The notes under the pieces are model-generated. The model worked only from the letters and a program-made list of their open reading frames with translations, searched no databases and was not told the origin of the DNA. The translations under genes and the position numbers were made by a program. Shown one piece after another: positions 43,549-53,255 of a stretch of 64,000 nucleotides of DNA (positions within the stretch are counted from its first letter, which is position 1; each line of letters begins with the position of its first letter). The DNA is from Flavisolibacter longurius (GTDB taxonomy: Bacteria; Bacteroidota; Bacteroidia; Chitinophagales; Chitinophagaceae). The stretch lies in assembly GCA_014163555.1 (NCBI GenBank), contig JACJGO010000004.1, positions 62,001 through 126,000 on the forward strand, read 5' to 3'.

Positions 43549-45661
43549 GTTCGCCGGCTGTTTTGGTAATGTCCTTGCTTAACTGGTGAATAAATTGCAG
43601 TTGTTCTTTTAAGAGCTCGTCGTCATCCGCCTGTTTTGTTTCTCCTTTTACCTCTTCTTCCGGCAGCGGAAGTTCTTCGGCTTCGCCAAACTTTTTGCGG
43701 CCTTCATCCAGCTTTTTGTAAACCTTTTTCGACAGGTGTAAAAGTTCAGGAGGATAACCCTTGCGGTCTTTGGTCAAAAGCGTGGTACCAATGTTGGCAA
43801 CATTGGAAAAGAAAATATGATTCAATACGACAAACTGCTGCATCAGTGATTGCGAGCTTTGTTTGCTTTTCGGTTCCGACAGCATTCGCTGAAACGCCGC
43901 AGAAAGGTTGGCCGAATGCAGGTACACTTCCTTCCGCGCTACTTTGTATTCGATGGTGCTAACGGTATGACCTGACAGTGCTTTGATGATCTTTTGCAGG
44001 TACAGCATGTTGGCCTGTAAAATATCCCGCATGTGGTTTTTCAGTTGTTCCCGCTCCCAGCTTGGGAAGAGAAAATAGCTGGCTGCAAAGGCAATGGCAC
44101 AGCCAATCAGTGTATCCAAAACCCGTTCCCAGGCAATCACCCGGAACTCGCTGCCGATAAAGGAAAACAGAATAAACACATACGGCGTTACACTCAACAC
44201 CATCGCCAGGTAATTCAGGCGCATAAAGGTGTAAGTTGACAGCATGAACAAAACCATGATGAGGAACAATGCGGTTTTATTTTCCACCAGCAACAATACG
44301 CCAACGCCAACGGCGGCGCCGATTACAGTGCCGATAATGCGTTCAATATTGCGTTGCTTAGTTAAACTAAAAGCTGGTTTGATGATAAAAGCGATTGTCA
44401 GCAAAACCCAGTAACTGTGATTGCCATAGGGCATCAGTTGAATGATAAAATAGCCCACTACGCAGGCAGCACTGACGCGGATGGCATGCCGGAAAGCAGC
44501 TGACTGAATATTCAGGTTGTTGGCAAAAATTTTTGGATCAAGGGGTTGATGTGTGATGAAATGCGAATGATCAACACCGCTTCGTTTGCGTTTGATGCCG
44601 GAGGTAAAATATTGTTCAATGGAAATAATGCCTCCTAAAAGATTCCGGATATTGACCACTATCTTGATCAGGACCACTTTGTTGATACCTTCTGCCAACG
44701 TAATGGCATCGATCTTTGCTTTCAGGGTTTTGATCTCTTTGTCATAATCAAAGCCTCTTTCAAACGAGGTATTGGTTTGAATGGCAATGCCGATGGCATG
44801 CAGTTCGTTGACAAGCTTTTTCAAGGTATCATGAATAAGGCTCAGGGCACCCGAATCGCCATAGATTTTTCGCAGCGATTTATAATCGTAGTAAGATGCC
44901 GTGATGTCTTCAAACAGGTCAACCGTTTCCACAAACGTGAAAACCAGTTTGCGACTGGCATCAGTGGATTCGTTGACAATCTTTCGTGTTTTGAAAAACA
45001 CTTCCCGTACCAGGTCCTGCTTTTCGTTGACCACGATCTGCTGCGAAACCATGCGCTTGTAGTCGGTCTCCAGGTCGGTGTTGCAATTGTAAAAATCGGC
45101 GCGGATGGAAAGGTAATTGGCCACTTCACGAATGCACTCACCCAATGCCCGCTGCGCACTGCGGTAAGGCAGTATCCGGTAAAGCAATAAACTCAGCGTA
45201 AAATAAAACAGTCCACCTGCTAAAATATAGCTCGCATGGAGCAGGATGTCGCCTGATTGAACCGGGTTATCCATGGTCAGGATCATTACCAGTAAAGCCG
45301 TGTTTCCGACACCGGTAGCCCGCTGTCCGTACACTACAAACATGGAAAAAAAGAAGGTCACCAGCAGCACCTCTATGCCCATCAGCAGTGGGCTAGTGCG
45401 GGCAAAGGCAGTTAGGATGGCTGTAATAAAAGCCAGCGACATGGCGATCAGCATGCCATTACGCTTGTTCAAAATTGGTCCAGGCGAATCGGTAAGACTC
45501 ACAACCATTGCACCCAGTGAAATAGTAAGACCAGTTTGAAAATAGCCAAGATAAGACCCCACCAGGGCCGGGATAAGAATAGCAACGGTAGAACGCAGGC
45601 CATCGGCAAAGGCCTGGCTATAAAAAAAATACTGTACTTCCTTTAGTGTCTGGTTCGTCAT
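43493..45661 (-). CDS. FUSC-family (YccS/YhfK-like) inner-membrane protein
   Basis: 722 residues in the aromatic-acid-exporter-like FUSC superfamily. Two clusters of membrane helices (about 18-160 and about 395-525) flank a large cytoplasmic region; conserved blocks include LVGSYLGYFQTGLTISLGAM and GTVIGAAVGVGVLLLVE. The C-terminus is charged (EEEVKGETKQADDDELLKEQ). The family includes efflux systems for aromatic acids and p-hydroxybenzoate; substrate here unknown. The last 18 codons overlap aroQ in antisense. Confidence 0.9.
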   Translation of the reverse strand: MTNQTLKEVQYFFYSQAFADGLRSTVAILIPALVGSYLGYFQTGLTISLGAMVVSLTDSPGPILNKRNGMLIAMSLAFITAILTAFARTSPLLMGIEVLLVTFFFSMFVVYGQRATGVGNTALLVMILTMDNPVQSGDILLHASYILAGGLFYFTLSLLLYRILPYRSAQRALGECIREVANYLSIRADFYNCNTDLETDYKRMVSQQIVVNEKQDLVREVFFKTRKIVNESTDASRKLVFTFVETVDLFEDITASYYDYKSLRKIYGDSGALSLIHDTLKKLVNELHAIGIAIQTNTSFERGFDYDKEIKTLKAKIDAITLAEGINKVVLIKIVVNIRNLLGGIISIEQYFTSGIKRKRSGVDHSHFITHQPLDPKIFANNLNIQSAAFRHAIRVSAACVVGYFIIQLMPYGNHSYWVLLTIAFIIKPAFSLTKQRNIERIIGTVIGAAVGVGVLLLVENKTALFLIMVLFMLSTYTFMRLNYLAMVLSVTPYVFILFSFIGSEFRVIAWERVLDTLIGCAIAFAASYFLFPSWEREQLKNHMRDILQANMLYLQKIIKALSGHTVSTIEYKVARKEVYLHSANLSAAFQRMLSEPKSKQSSQSLMQQFVVLNHIFFSNVANIGTTLLTKDRKGYPPELLHLSKKVYKKLDEGRKKFGEAEELPLPEEEVKGETKQADDDELLKEQLQFIHQLSKDITKTAGELIGETTVKPVHIPSVQAQ

Positions 45662-45950
45662 GTGTCATCTCCTGCAAATAGTCTCAACCAATTTGTGAAT
45701 ACCATTCCTGTTTTGCTGTGCGAAGGTAAATCCGACCATAGCGAAAGTACAAGTTGTGGCTTCACAAACTGTTCTGATCCTGAGCGTTCATTTGGGAAAA
45801 GCTCTCTTCTCTGGCTGCAAGGATCAGACCGTTGATCCTATTAACCTGATCAAAACAAGGTTAAATGAAGCTAAACCTGAGAACTCTCAACCTGGTTAAA
45901 AACACTGCTCAAGAATAAAGAATGAAAGGCTAGTTTTCTTTACACTACGC
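45662..45950. other. 289-base divergent gap with three small hairpins
   Basis: Between FUSC and the CoA-transferase gene. AGGATCA/TGATCCT (45820-45839), TTAACCT/AGGTTAA (45841-45864) and GAGA/TCTC near 45880 form three successive hairpins in the leader of the plus-strand gene, without a T-tract. Nothing else is supported here. Confidence 0.45.
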
Positions 45951-47237
45951 ATGAAAATACCTGTTGTTTACAAATCCGCCGAAGAAGCCTTGTCTATTAT
46001 CCAATCCGGGAACCGTGTGTTTATTCAGGGCAGTGCCCAAACGCCAACCTGCCTTTTGCGGGAGTTGGCCAAGCAGGCGCCACGGCTCAAGGATGTCGAG
46101 TTGGTGTTTATCTCTGTTTATGGCGATATCCATGTAGACAAGCCCGAATATGTGAAAAGTTTTAAGATCAATTCTCTGTTTGTATCGGCAACCATTCGAG
46201 AAGATGTACGGGAAGGGCGTGCCGACTATGTGCCGGTTTTCCTGAGCGAAATCCCCAATCTTTTTACGCAAGGCATCCTGCCAATTGATGTAGCCCTGGT
46301 ACAGGTATCACCACCTGACCAACATGGCTATTGTTCCCTGGGTGTTTCGGTTGACATTGCCCGATCGGCGGTGAACACGGCGAGGTATGTGATCGCACAG
46401 GTCAATCCGAATGTGCCGCGTACCCATGGCGATGGTTTGATTCACAGCAGTCGCTTTTATGCCATGGTGGAATGCAATGAGCCCTTGTATGAAAACAGTT
46501 TTGTTGAAAAGACAGGCCCCGATGAATTGCGGATTGGTGAATTTATCGCCAGCCTGATCGACGACCGCAGCACGTTGCAAATGGGGATCGGTTCCATACC
46601 CGACGCCGTCCTCCGTTCGCTTTCCAATCACAAAGACCTGGGTGTGCATACCGAAATGTGTAGCGACGGTATTGTGGATCTTTTTGAAAGGGACATCATC
46701 AACAATAAATACAAACGCATCCATCCCAACAAAGCCGTCACCGGTTTTGCCCTGGGAACACGAAGGCTCTATGATTATGTTGACGATAACCCCGCGTTCA
46801 ATTTCCTGGATATTGATTATGTAAACGATCCGCATATCATCCGGCGCAACAACAAGATGGTGGCCATCAACAGCGCCATTGAAATTGATATCACCGGACA
46901 GGTAGCTTCGGATTCGATCGGTACTTATCAATATTCGGGTGTAGGCGGACAAATGGACTTTATGCGGGGTGCGGCCCTCAGCGAAGGCGGGAAACCGATT
47001 ATTGCCCTGCCTTCCCGCACGGCGAAAGGTGTAGCCCGCATTGTACCATTCTTAAAACCCGGTGCCGGTGTGGTCACCACTAGGGCGCATGTGCACTACG
47101 TGGTAACGGAATACGGTATTGCTTATTTGTGCGGAAAGAACCTGCGCCAGCGGGCAAGAGCTCTCATTGGTATCTCCCATCCCGATGACAGGGAGGCATT
47201 GGAGAGATCCTGTTTTGAGCGGTTTAAGATATTTTGA
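45951..47237 (+). CDS. Acetyl-CoA hydrolase/transferase family protein (4-hydroxybutyrate/butyrate CoA-transferase type)
   Basis: 428 residues with two Rossmann-like CoA-transferase halves. Catalytic glutamate E235 in GVHTEMCSDGIVDL; the C-terminal loop GVGGQMDFMRGAALS and the GIAYLCGKNLRQRARALI segment match the acetate/4-hydroxybutyrate CoA-transferase group. Transfers CoA between acetyl-CoA and a short-chain acid; the acid is not clear from sequence. Stand-alone gene ending at a strong terminator. Confidence 0.9.
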   Translation: MKIPVVYKSAEEALSIIQSGNRVFIQGSAQTPTCLLRELAKQAPRLKDVELVFISVYGDIHVDKPEYVKSFKINSLFVSATIREDVREGRADYVPVFLSEIPNLFTQGILPIDVALVQVSPPDQHGYCSLGVSVDIARSAVNTARYVIAQVNPNVPRTHGDGLIHSSRFYAMVECNEPLYENSFVEKTGPDELRIGEFIASLIDDRSTLQMGIGSIPDAVLRSLSNHKDLGVHTEMCSDGIVDLFERDIINNKYKRIHPNKAVTGFALGTRRLYDYVDDNPAFNFLDIDYVNDPHIIRRNNKMVAINSAIEIDITGQVASDSIGTYQYSGVGGQMDFMRGAALSEGGKPIIALPSRTAKGVARIVPFLKPGAGVVTTRAHVHYVVTEYGIAYLCGKNLRQRARALIGISHPDDREALERSCFERFKIF

Positions 47238-47330
47238 TATTGGATATTGGGATATTTAGATATTGTTCAAAACAATCGAATCCTGTAGGAATCGGATATC
47301 CCAATATTCTAATTCCTTATCACTAGTCAA
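47237..47330. repeat. Facing repeat arms, GGATATT family
   Basis: GATATTGGATATTGGGATAT and TTAGATATTG (47235-47264) face CGGATATCCCAATATTC and TAATTCC (47296-47318), an imperfect reverse complement. The left arm starts within the last bases of the CoA-transferase gene. Confidence 0.7.
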
Positions 47331-47341
47331 TTCGATTGAAA

Positions 47342-47377
47342 AGAAAAGCCGTTCGCAAGGGAACGGCTTTTCTTTTT
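47342..47377 (+). terminator. Terminator after CoA-transferase gene
   Basis: AGAAAAGCCGTTC (47342-47354) and GAACGGCTTTTCT (47361-47373): 13-bp stem, 6-base loop, then TTTT. Confidence 0.88.
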
Positions 47378-47415
47378 CCAAATTCAACCTAAATCATCTA
47401 TCCTTTTTCCTGACT

Positions 47416-47820
47416 TTACGAAGCAACGGAATGGCGCACATCCAGTATGGTGAAGGTTTTTCTTCCGGCCGGTACCTGCCAGCTTACCTGTTCGCCTTTC
47501 GGGTAGCCGATAAGGGCAACACCTAAGGGTGACATAATGGATATTTTCCGTTGCTTGATATCAGCTTTTTCAGGGGTAACCACCATGAACTCCATCATCT
47601 TGTCAGCTTTTTCGTCTTTGATGGTTACATAACTGTTCAGCCGCACCACGTCGTCCGGCAGTTCCTCATCTTCCACCACTTTTGCTTTTTTCAATTCAGC
47701 TTCCAGTTCTTCAGCATCATGCTGGTTACAGGTCATTTTCCACTTGTTGCTTTTCAACGACAGCATGATGATTTCATAATCATTTTTCGACAGTGTCAAT
47801 TGTATTGCGGTCTTTTGCAT
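47416..47820 (-). CDS. GreA/GreB C-terminal-domain (Rnk-like) protein
   Basis: 134 residues. N-terminal coiled segment (MQKTAIQLTLSKNDYEIIML; AEELEAELKKAKVVEDEEL) and a FKBP-like GreA_GreB C-terminal domain (IMSPLGVALIGYPKGEQVSW, VPAGRKTFTILDV). Proteins of this build bind RNA polymerase like Gre factors or Rnk but lack the long acidic coiled coil; effect on transcription unknown. Last gene of a four-gene operon, 6 bases after the glutamate-synthase-like gene. Confidence 0.88.
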   Translation of the reverse strand: MQKTAIQLTLSKNDYEIIMLSLKSNKWKMTCNQHDAEELEAELKKAKVVEDEELPDDVVRLNSYVTIKDEKADKMMEFMVVTPEKADIKQRKISIMSPLGVALIGYPKGEQVSWQVPAGRKTFTILDVRHSVAS

Positions 47821-47826
47821 ATTTGG

Positions 47827-49392
47827 TTAATTTAATATGGTTTGAAACTTATTTTTAACAGCGCTGCTCTTCTGCGGGAAATAAATCTGGTCGAAGCTTT
47901 TTGTGTCATACTGATTCACCCGTCTGAAAAATTTATCTGGCTGTACGTCTTCTATGGATCGGAAACCACAGGCTTCCATGATCTCTTTTGTGGCTTCAAT
48001 TGTTTTTGCATGAAAATTGGCTACCCGTACCCGTTTGTCCGCCGGGTCCAGTCCTTTGTACAGGGCAGGGTTTTGCGTAGCCACGCCTACCGGACACCGG
48101 CCGCTGTCGCAAACAAGGGCCTGGATGCAGCCCAGTGCCATCATCATGCCCCTTGCACTGTAACAGGCCGAAGCACCCAAGGCAAATGCTTTCAGCATGT
48201 CAAAGCCGGTAATGATCTTGCCGGCGGCTATGATCCGTATGCTGTCGCTCAATGCAAAGCTTTCCAGGGTTTGCTTGACAAAAGCCAGCGCATCGTAAAG
48301 AGGCATTCCCAGGCTGTCGGTAAACTCGAGCGGCGCGGCACCGGTGCCACCTTCCGCACCATCCACGGTAATAAAATCGGGAACAATGCCGGTATTGGTT
48401 ATAGCATGGCAGATATCTATAAACTCCTGCTTGTCCCCGATACAGATTTTAAAGCCCACCGGTTTGCCGTTGCTCAATTCGCGGAAAAGCTGAATAAATT
48501 CTACCAAGCCTTCCGGTGTGTCAAATTCGGCGTGGCGGGTTGGTGAGTGCACCGTTGTTTGGGGCACCACCATGCGGATGGCGGCAATCTCCGGCGTATT
48601 TTTCGATGCAGGGAGAATGCCTCCATGTCCGGGCTTTGCCCCCTGCGACAATTTCAGTTCAATCATTTTTACCTCTGGCCGCAGCGCATTTTTCCGGAAT
48701 GCCATTGAACTGAATCGACCATCTGCATCGCGGCAACCAAAATAACCGGTGCCGATCTGCCAGATTAGATCGCCGCCGTACAGGTGGTATTCACTGATGC
48801 CACCTTCGCCGGTGTTGTGCGCAAAGCCACCCAGCCTGGCGCCTTCGTTCAACGACCGGATAGCTGTCTTGCTCAGGGCACCGTAACTCATGGCGCCAAC
48901 GTTATAAATGCTCGCATGATAGGGTTGCAGGCATTGCGAGTTGCCGATCCAAACCCGCAGATCTTTTTCCTGCAATGTGACAGGATAAATGGAATGGGCT
49001 GCCCATTCGTATCCGGGCACAGACGGGTCGGCCTGCATACCAAAGGCTACGGTTTGTTTTTCGTTTTTGGCCCGCTGGTAAACGATGGAGCGTTGACGCC
49101 GGTTAAATGGTTTCCCATCCAGGTCGGCCTCAAAAAAATATTGCCGCAGCTCGGGCCGGATCTTTTCAAAAAGATAGCGCAGATGGCCTACCACCGGGTA
49201 GTTTCGCAAAATAGCATGTTGTGTTTGACGGGCATCCCGTATCGCCAGCAGGAGCAATGGAAGCGTGAGCAGAAGCCACCACAAAAGGTCACTGCCAAAC
49301 AAAACGGCCAATGCAGCAACCGTTGCGTTGATGATACCCAACAGCACGACAATAAACCTGCTTAAAGGAATGGTTGTATTGTTCTTGTTCAT
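47827..49392 (-). CDS. FMN-binding glutamate-synthase-like protein
   Basis: 521 residues from the ATG at 49390-49392 with an N-terminal hydrophobic segment (about 10-45, IVVLLGIINATVAALAVLFG) and a glutamate-synthase FMN-barrel domain. The cysteine cluster CIQALVCDSGRCPVGVATQNP fits a 3Fe-4S site as in GltB. There is no glutaminase domain, so it is a GltS-domain-only enzyme of unknown substrate, membrane-anchored here. Codon choice for start: upstream extension of 17 residues has no support. Confidence 0.9.
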   Translation of the reverse strand: MNKNNTTIPLSRFIVVLLGIINATVAALAVLFGSDLLWWLLLTLPLLLLAIRDARQTQHAILRNYPVVGHLRYLFEKIRPELRQYFFEADLDGKPFNRRQRSIVYQRAKNEKQTVAFGMQADPSVPGYEWAAHSIYPVTLQEKDLRVWIGNSQCLQPYHASIYNVGAMSYGALSKTAIRSLNEGARLGGFAHNTGEGGISEYHLYGGDLIWQIGTGYFGCRDADGRFSSMAFRKNALRPEVKMIELKLSQGAKPGHGGILPASKNTPEIAAIRMVVPQTTVHSPTRHAEFDTPEGLVEFIQLFRELSNGKPVGFKICIGDKQEFIDICHAITNTGIVPDFITVDGAEGGTGAAPLEFTDSLGMPLYDALAFVKQTLESFALSDSIRIIAAGKIITGFDMLKAFALGASACYSARGMMMALGCIQALVCDSGRCPVGVATQNPALYKGLDPADKRVRVANFHAKTIEATKEIMEACGFRSIEDVQPDKFFRRVNQYDTKSFDQIYFPQKSSAVKNKFQTILN

Positions 49393-49455
49393 TGTTAACA
49401 CGGTTAAGGCAGCCCCAAATTGCTCTGAGGAACTGCCAATCATTTTTATAATTAT

Positions 49456-49983
49456 TTATGCAATTTTTTTTACGGGCATAGGGATCATTTTCGAAAGCAA
49501 CATCTCCCAGTGCCTTGCTTTTTTCTCAAGTCTTTCCAGTTCGTGAAGACCATTTTTCCTGTGTTGGTAAAACGGTATCTCGATGGATGGCTGGTTGCCT
49601 TCCCGCTCAAAGTGCAGGGTAATCAGCTCAAGGTAGGTTTCCAGTTTTTTGGCCCTTAATTCGCCGCCTTTGATGGTTCCGTATTGCTTGATGACGGAAC
49701 AGCTTTTAACGTCTGACAGCGCTATCAATTCGGCATGGGAGTTTCCATCTTCTGTGCGCTTTGTCACCAGAATCTTCCTGTTCATTCCATCCAAACCAAT
49801 AATGCGGTCATGCAGAATTTCCTGGCTGGAGAAAGTCAGGTCATAACGGGTTCCTAGTTCACTAAATTGATGCAATAGACGGTTCATACGCTTGCGTTTT
49901 TCTTTCCGGTAAATTGTTAGCAACAAGCGGCAGCTACCCAACAGGATAATTGCCGCCATCACTGCCATGGAAACGGTTGCCAT
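49456..49983 (-). CDS. Membrane-anchored protein of unknown function
   Basis: 175 residues, one N-terminal membrane helix (MATVSMAVMAAIILLGSCRL) and a charged cytoplasmic domain with a PH-like or beta-grasp pattern (ILVTKRTEDGNSHAELIALSD). I do not recognise the family. In the same operon as the glutamate-synthase-like gene (63 bases upstream of it); next upstream gene ends three bases before its start. Confidence 0.75.
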   Translation of the reverse strand: MATVSMAVMAAIILLGSCRLLLTIYRKEKRKRMNRLLHQFSELGTRYDLTFSSQEILHDRIIGLDGMNRKILVTKRTEDGNSHAELIALSDVKSCSVIKQYGTIKGGELRAKKLETYLELITLHFEREGNQPSIEIPFYQHRKNGLHELERLEKKARHWEMLLSKMIPMPVKKIA

Positions 49984-49986
49984 AAA

Positions 49987-50211
49987 TCATGAGTTGATGG
50001 TAAATGGCTTCAGCCGTTTCAGCCTTGGATGTTTCCACCCTTTCACAAGCGGGTACAGGTTTGCCGCAATCAGGAGCGGCACCGTTACATAGAGCAGGTT
50101 ATACCAGCCGGGATGAGACGTAAGGCCATATTTTAACGCAATGGCTGAAAGCAAAACCAGGAGCAGGATCACGGGTTTATAGACCGGGGATCTGCCAACA
50201 TTTTGTTGCAT
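49987..50211 (-). CDS. Small two-helix membrane protein
   Basis: 74 residues from the ATG at 50209-50211: KPVILLLVLLSAIALKYGL and YNLLYVTVPLLIAANLYPL are two hydrophobic helices, then a basic tail (KGWKHPRLKRLKPF). First gene of the four-gene operon. A longer open frame (20 residues more) lacks support. Function unknown; the pairing with the following gene by three bases suggests a joint membrane complex. Confidence 0.7.
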   Translation of the reverse strand: MQQNVGRSPVYKPVILLLVLLSAIALKYGLTSHPGWYNLLYVTVPLLIAANLYPLVKGWKHPRLKRLKPFTINS

Positions 50212-50668
50212 AACAGTAAATTTTACAGGATTAATTATTGGGTAAATAACTAAACAGCAAAAGTTTCCCAAGCCTCTCTGAAAGGTTTAGGCTTGGGCCA
50301 TCGTTTTAAAGGCCTTGAACGTAGAGAAGTAGTAAAGTTGCGGGCAGAAGGGGACAAACTCCGGGAAAGACCAAGTGTAACAATCACTCATGTCCACAAT
50401 GAGGCGTTGCGCCACATAGGAAGGTTTTCTATGATTGTTTTTGTTTGTCATCTATACAAACATACAACTTTAAATTATGAAAAATCGGTTAAGAAATGGT
50501 AGAATGAGGATTGCCGGGAAAGCAGAAGAAATAGCGTCAAAGAGGAGAAATATTGGGCTTTTCATAGGGATTGGCCGGAAGTTTTAGCAATATTTTGCGC
50601 ACAAAAAGAGCCGTTCTAACCAGAACGGCTCTTTTATCAGGATGCAATGAACAATTTACTTCTTTACT
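50212..50668. other. 457-base gap, two hairpins
   Basis: No gene is supported. CCCAAGCCT (50267-50275) pairs with AGGCTTGGG (50289-50297) with a 13-base loop, upstream of the two-helix protein on its own strand. A plus-strand open frame at 50293-50502 has no recognisable product. A strong terminator for the BNR-protein gene is at 50604-50635. Confidence 0.5.
50604..50639. terminator. Terminator of the BNR-repeat protein gene
   Basis: AAAAGAGCCGTTCT (50604-50617) and AGAACGGCTCTTTT (50622-50635) form a perfect 14-bp stem with loop AACC and A/T flanks on both sides. Confidence 0.85.
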
Positions 50669-53221
50669 TTATTTTTTCGTTTCAGATTTCTTTTTCTCCT
50701 CTTTTTTCTTCAGCCAGTCTTTATCGGTTTGCAACCCTTGCACATCATCCAGTTTGGCTACGTAAATGCTGCGGCCATGGGTCCCCAGAACAATCTCATT
50801 TTCGCGTTCCTGGATGGCAATGTCGTGAACCGGTACTGATTTGGGCATACCGGCATTCCAAAGCATAAAACTTTGGCCGCGGTTAAAACTAACATACAAC
50901 CCACCATCCGTTCCTACGTACAGAATGTTTTCATTCTTTGGATCTTCCCGCACTACATTGATGGGTTCCAACGGAAGGTCCTTTCCAAGCGGTTTCCAGG
51001 TGGCGCCATAGTCTTCACTCACATAGAGGTAGGGGGCAAAATCATCAAAGCGATAGCCGTTGAGTGTAGCATACACTCTGGGTTCTTTGTAGCGGGAGGC
51101 AACAACGCGGCTAACCCAAAGTCCTGACGTTAACGGCGCATCCGTCATTTTGGACGGTTTGTTGTTGACTAACGTCCAGGTGTAACCGCCATCTTTTGTG
51201 GCCTGAATGTTCCCGTCATCAGTGCCAGCATAAATCAGCCCAAAACGAAGGGGAGACTCAGATATAGTTGTGATGGTGCCATAGGGAACGTTTCCGCCCT
51301 TATCACCCCGTGTAAGGTCACCCATGTTTACCATGCTGTCGCCACGGTTCATTGAGCGGAAAAATTTATCGCCGCCAAAATACACTACATCCTGGTTGTG
51401 CGGGGAGAGCACAATCGGCGACTGCCAGTTAAAGCGATACGGTTTTTCGCCCATGGAATGGCGTGGCCTGATGCTTTTTGCCGTTTGCCGGGGTTGTGTG
51501 CGATTCATACGGGCATAGCTTCCAAATTGCGAACCGGTGTAGGTTGTCAGGTTATCGCGTTTGTCTACCTGCACCTGCATGCCGTCGCCACCCATCAGGC
51601 GTTTAAAACTGTAGTCTCCTTCTGCATGCCAGTCGGCCGATTCGCGGTTGTTGGAGGGGCCGTACCATACGCCATTGTCCTGCAAGCCACCGTAAACATT
51701 GTAAGGTTTAGCATCATCCACTGTGATGGCATAAAATTGTCCAACCGAAGGCGAATTGGCCAGGAACCAATTCTCCCCTTCGTCGTAAGTAATGTTCACA
51801 CCACCATCGTTGCCATTGATCAGGTGCGAATCTTTTTTCGGATTTACCCACAATGCATGATGATCGGCATGTACATTGGGTTTGTCCATGCTCTTCCAGG
51901 TTTTACCACCATCGGTGGAAAGAATAGAAAGCAGTCCCAAGGCATATACTTTATCGGGATTGTAGGGTGAGGTATACACCTTGGCGAAATAATAGCCGTA
52001 CGACATGTTACCGGGAATATCTTTTTCATGCGTTCTGCGCCAGGATTGGCCGCCGTTATCACTTCGATAAATCTCCATGCCAATTGGTGTTCCTTCAAAC
52101 CCGGTGTTGATGTAGAGATAATCGTACAAAGCCGTTGCTTTTAACTGCCCTGTTGCCACCTGTTCTTTCAATTGTTTGGCCGAATACCGTCCCTGCAGGC
52201 GATAACGTTTCAACAGCGTATCAATCTTGCGTTCTTCCAGCCGTGCAAACTGCTCTTTGGTAAGATTGTTCAGATCGGCCAGCGCATACACCAGCGTATC
52301 TTTTTTGGCCGTATCGGGTTTGTCTTTCTGGTTGTCAACAATAGCATAAACAATCTGTGGGTTTTTGGGAAAAACAGCCAGGCCGATTCTTCCCAACTGC
52401 TCATGCTGCGGAAAACCGGCAGCGCCTTTGGTTATGTTTGTCCAGGTGTTACCGCCATCGGTGCTTTTGTAGATACCGGTGGTTTTACCGGCCGCTTCAA
52501 AGTTCCAAGCACGACGGGTACGATACCACATGGCTGCGTAAACCTCGTTCGGATTTTGCGGGTTGATGTCCAGGTCTACGGCACCGGTATTGTCATCCAC
52601 AAACAGCGTCTTTTTCCAGGTCTGTCCGCCATCCGTTGTTTTAAAAACACCCCGTTCGCTGTTGGGAGAGTATAGGCGTCCGAGTACAGCCACCCAGGCT
52701 GTATTCTCATCCGTAGGGTGCAATTGAATTTTACCGATATGGTGCGAATCGGGCAGGCCAATCCATTTCCATGTTTTGCCTTTATCGTTGCTTTTGTAAA
52801 CGCCCATGCCTGCATAGGAGGAACGGCTGCTGTTTACTTCGCCGGTGCCTACCCAAATGGTGCCCGTTTTCCAGTTCACGGCAATGTCGCCAATGGTGAG
52901 CACATCAATGCTGTCGAAAACCGGTGTAAACGACTGGCCATTGTTGCGGGTGTACCAAACCCCGCCGGAAGCATATGCTGCAAAAAACTCGGTTGGATCA
53001 TCAGGATTGACATCAAGATCCACCACCCGGCCACTCATAACGGTAGGACCAATGTTGCGGAAAGAAATACTGTTGAGTACGGAAGCTTTTTCCAGTGCAG
53101 CCCGTTGCTGTGTTACTTTCATCCGGTCTTCAGCCGGCGTGGCTTTGCTCTGAGCATTTGACAAAATACTAACGCACAGAAAGGGAACGAGTAGGGAACA
53201 ATAAAGTAGTTTTGCTCGCAT
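50669..53221 (-). CDS. Secreted VPS10/BNR-repeat beta-propeller protein
   Basis: 850 residues. Signal MRAKLLYCSLLVPFLCVSIL followed by SNAQ; BNR/sortilin-type repeats with many Asp-box motifs (STDGGNTW, TTDGGQTW, SNDKGKTW, STDGGKTW, SEDYGATW) that make two large propellers. The C-terminus is Lys/Glu-rich (WLKKKEEKKKSETKK). Family members in Bacteroidota are exported proteins annotated as glycosyl hydrolase or sortilin-like; enzymatic activity is not evident from the Asp boxes alone. A TATGTTTG -7 box lies 35 bases upstream. Confidence 0.9.
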   Translation of the reverse strand: MRAKLLYCSLLVPFLCVSILSNAQSKATPAEDRMKVTQQRAALEKASVLNSISFRNIGPTVMSGRVVDLDVNPDDPTEFFAAYASGGVWYTRNNGQSFTPVFDSIDVLTIGDIAVNWKTGTIWVGTGEVNSSRSSYAGMGVYKSNDKGKTWKWIGLPDSHHIGKIQLHPTDENTAWVAVLGRLYSPNSERGVFKTTDGGQTWKKTLFVDDNTGAVDLDINPQNPNEVYAAMWYRTRRAWNFEAAGKTTGIYKSTDGGNTWTNITKGAAGFPQHEQLGRIGLAVFPKNPQIVYAIVDNQKDKPDTAKKDTLVYALADLNNLTKEQFARLEERKIDTLLKRYRLQGRYSAKQLKEQVATGQLKATALYDYLYINTGFEGTPIGMEIYRSDNGGQSWRRTHEKDIPGNMSYGYYFAKVYTSPYNPDKVYALGLLSILSTDGGKTWKSMDKPNVHADHHALWVNPKKDSHLINGNDGGVNITYDEGENWFLANSPSVGQFYAITVDDAKPYNVYGGLQDNGVWYGPSNNRESADWHAEGDYSFKRLMGGDGMQVQVDKRDNLTTYTGSQFGSYARMNRTQPRQTAKSIRPRHSMGEKPYRFNWQSPIVLSPHNQDVVYFGGDKFFRSMNRGDSMVNMGDLTRGDKGGNVPYGTITTISESPLRFGLIYAGTDDGNIQATKDGGYTWTLVNNKPSKMTDAPLTSGLWVSRVVASRYKEPRVYATLNGYRFDDFAPYLYVSEDYGATWKPLGKDLPLEPINVVREDPKNENILYVGTDGGLYVSFNRGQSFMLWNAGMPKSVPVHDIAIQERENEIVLGTHGRSIYVAKLDDVQGLQTDKDWLKKKEEKKKSETKK

Positions 53222-53255
53222 AAATGCAGTCTTTTTTCGTTTATTCGTAAAGAGT

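Noticed and set aside
50293-50502. 69-residue plus-strand open frame in the 457-base gap
   Set aside because: Starts inside the hairpin at 50289-50297, lacks a promoter box and any recognisable motif; kept as possible but unsupported.
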